Of a DNA stretch of 32,359 nucleotides, positions 30,756-32,359 are shown piece after piece. The translations under genes were made by a program, and so were the position numbers. This DNA comes from Spirochaetota bacterium (GTDB lineage: Bacteria; Spirochaetota; JAHITG01; JAFGFC01), in NCBI GenBank assembly GCA_016931325.1, contig JAFGFC010000089.1, positions 1-32,359 of the forward strand, in the 5' to 3' direction. Below the pieces are notes generated by a model. The model was not told the DNA's origin and searched no databases. It was given only the letters and a program-made list of their open reading frames with translations. Position 1 is the stretch's first letter; every line of letters begins with the position of its first letter.

Positions 30756-32359
30756 GATCATACTCCGTTATATATGGGATTTCATACAGGTATAAATGAT
30801 TATTTAAGACAGTGGCAATTTCTACCAGTCCATTTTTATTAATATCACTGAAAGAAAAAGATCCTCGCCCTGTAATCCTTGATAATACTTTGCCGTTTGC
30901 CTTTATGATATAGATATAATTATCTCTGGCCGGGATGAGGATCTCCTGGAAACCATCATGATCAACATCCAGTAGTTTGATATCGACATAGGGTATCGGC
31001 CTGATTCGTAATTTTTTATTAGCCAGGATCTTCCCTTCCTTATTTAAAAGGTAATAAAATCCCCGGGTGTTTATGGCCATAATGCTTTCTTCTTTTCCTA
31101 ATATTGTCCCGACAACAGAATGATTCAGAAAAGGTCCCTTGAGTTTAACTTTATACTTTTTATTGACTCTTCCGGAGGGATTCACCTGTATCATATCTCC
31201 CCTTCTTGTCAGGATATAAAGATTTTTTGATCTATCCAGAGACAGAGGGCTTATCGGGTTTATATTATTGACAGGGATAAAAAAGCAGGATTGTTTTTCC
31301 ACAGAGATATAATAAAAGCCTTTCATCGTGCTGGCTATAATACTTTTTTCGTTATTTAAATTGGTGATAATCAGGCTGTTGATCCCGGGGTCTGCCTGAA
31401 TGGGGAAAAAAGGTGTTTCACCCATCTTTTTTATATCAAGACTGTGTATGTACCCATCTTTATCTGTAAATACGATATCAGTAAAGCCATCCCGGTTCAT
31501 ATCAGCCAGAACAGGAAGAGAGGAGCCTGTCCGGGATAAAATATCGATCTGTTTGTGTAATTTCCCTTTAGTTGTATAGATTTGAAAAGCGGAAGGGAAG
31601 AAAGCGACAATAAAATTTCGCTTCGGGAATGATAGAACCTGAGGATAATGGATCATAGGGGAAGGGGTTTTCAAAGGCCAGCCATAGGAGACCTTCCCGT
31701 AGATATCAGCCACGGTTATTGTTTTATTTTTTGTTCCGATCACCATCTTGTCCTTTACCGAAGCATCAATATTTCTGATCTGGGGAGCTGAAATGATTTT
31801 ACCGTTAAATGCCAGAGGCCATTTTGGCAACAACCTCACTTTATCTTTCGGATGGAGAAGGAAAAGATTCTCTTCCAATCCGCCGTTAGCCATTCTGATC
31901 GCTAAAATCCCTTTTGAATAGCCTGATACCATCCTTTTATAAAGATCCTTTCCCCTTAACAGATTTAATGTCTTCAGGCTGTTGTTCCAGTACCCATAGA
32001 TATTGGCTTTGAGGCCATGCCCCTCAATATATGAAAAAGTGGTATCAGAACGCGCCAGAGTTTTTTCTGTCCTGTAAGAATCAATAAGATGTTTTAAGAG
32101 AGTCTGATTTTCACTCAGGATAAGATAATCATGGAATACCATATAATAGGGGAGATTGAGTTTTCCCTGAAATATCTGGACGAACAGCTTTAAAAGAAAG
32201 GGCAGATTGAACCGGTGGTATTTGTATCCCCTGTAATAAAATATCTCAGGGCGGGCCATATAATAGCTTTTAAACATTTTTTTGAACATGTTCTCCATTT
32301 TAGAGATGTTTTTTATCTTAAAGATAATTATTTTTCCAAGCAGATGTATGTTGGCTATC
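30742..32359 (-). CDS. FG-GAP/propeller repeat protein with DUF3352-like start, partial (5' end outside the window)
   Basis: The frame stays open to the right edge: reading back from the ATG at 32298, the 20 codons to the edge contain no stop, and there is no ribosome site before that ATG, so the true start lies beyond 32359. Over 530 residues are visible. The upstream part (YMVFHDYLILSENQTLLKHL, DTTFSYIEGHG) resembles the C-terminal end of DUF3352-type proteins. The rest is a beta-propeller with calcium-type FG-GAP loops: DMNRDGFTDIVF, DVDHDGFQEILI, DINKNGLVEIATV. Residues near the middle repeat the pattern of stored values and blades. It leads the minus-strand surface operon; function unknown. 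Confidence 0.78.
   Translation of the reverse strand, partial: IANIHLLGKIIIFKIKNISKMENMFKKMFKSYYMARPEIFYYRGYKYHRFNLPFLLKLFVQIFQGKLNLPYYMVFHDYLILSENQTLLKHLIDSYRTEKTLARSDTTFSYIEGHGLKANIYGYWNNSLKTLNLLRGKDLYKRMVSGYSKGILAIRMANGGLEENLFLLHPKDKVRLLPKWPLAFNGKIISAPQIRNIDASVKDKMVIGTKNKTITVADIYGKVSYGWPLKTPSPMIHYPQVLSFPKRNFIVAFFPSAFQIYTTKGKLHKQIDILSRTGSSLPVLADMNRDGFTDIVFTDKDGYIHSLDIKKMGETPFFPIQADPGINSLIITNLNNEKSIIASTMKGFYYISVEKQSCFFIPVNNINPISPLSLDRSKNLYILTRRGDMIQVNPSGRVNKKYKVKLKGPFLNHSVVGTILGKEESIMAINTRGFYYLLNKEGKILANKKLRIRPIPYVDIKLLDVDHDGFQEILIPARDNYIYIIKANGKVLSRITGRGSFSFSDINKNGLVEIATVLNNHLYLYEIPYITEYDHEKN

Overview
The window is AT-rich, almost fully coding bacterial DNA with no gap over about 170 bases without a gene. 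It holds 27 protein-coding genes and no tRNA, rRNA, CRISPR array, transposase or phage gene that I can see. Several outer-membrane barrels, a PorV-like barrel, lipoprotein-type signals, a FlgM-like anti-sigma factor and V-type ATPase subunits point to a flagellated Gram-negative bacterium. The mix resembles Spirochaetota or a related uncultured phylum, but this placement is inference and not certain.

Layout. 1-4560: a secreted multidomain glycoside hydrolase followed by a LacI-type regulator with its own promoter and an operator-like palindrome over the start site. 4559-8043: a tight operon of a small lipoprotein, a YjbQ-family protein, signal peptidase I and a FtsI-like penicillin-binding protein with a PASTA domain. 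8066-9295 (minus): an exported protein and a HAMP membrane protein. 9336-12845: an acyl-CoA ligase with promoter and operator-like inverted repeat, an unknown protein, RsmI, and a FlgM-like protein with a plausible sigma-28 promoter. 12867-15298: an iron-alcohol-dehydrogenase-fold protein that has lost all its metal ligands, followed by an exported propeller with a FlgT_C-like end. 15303-16820: a PLP-dependent enzyme of unknown substrate. 16936-18281: two V-type ATPase subunit genes (stalk H/G-like and C) with no other subunit beside them.

18317-26125: a surface/secretion block. It has a 1071-residue lamin-tail-domain protein with a FlgD/T9SS-like C-terminal domain, a PorV-family barrel with an acidic tail, a DUF72 protein, an exported isoaspartyl methyltransferase-nitroreductase fusion and an exported NHL propeller. 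26137-32359 (minus): three outer-membrane barrels, a FecR-domain protein with a good promoter, and an FG-GAP-like repeat protein that runs off the right edge.

Intergenic spaces carry several structured, non-coding palindromic elements (15-34, 16811-16891, 21546-21630, 28076-28182). The strongest candidates for something undescribed are the methyltransferase-nitroreductase fusion, the metal-free dehydrogenase homologue, and the pairing of a PorV-like barrel with a cargo-like C-terminal domain.
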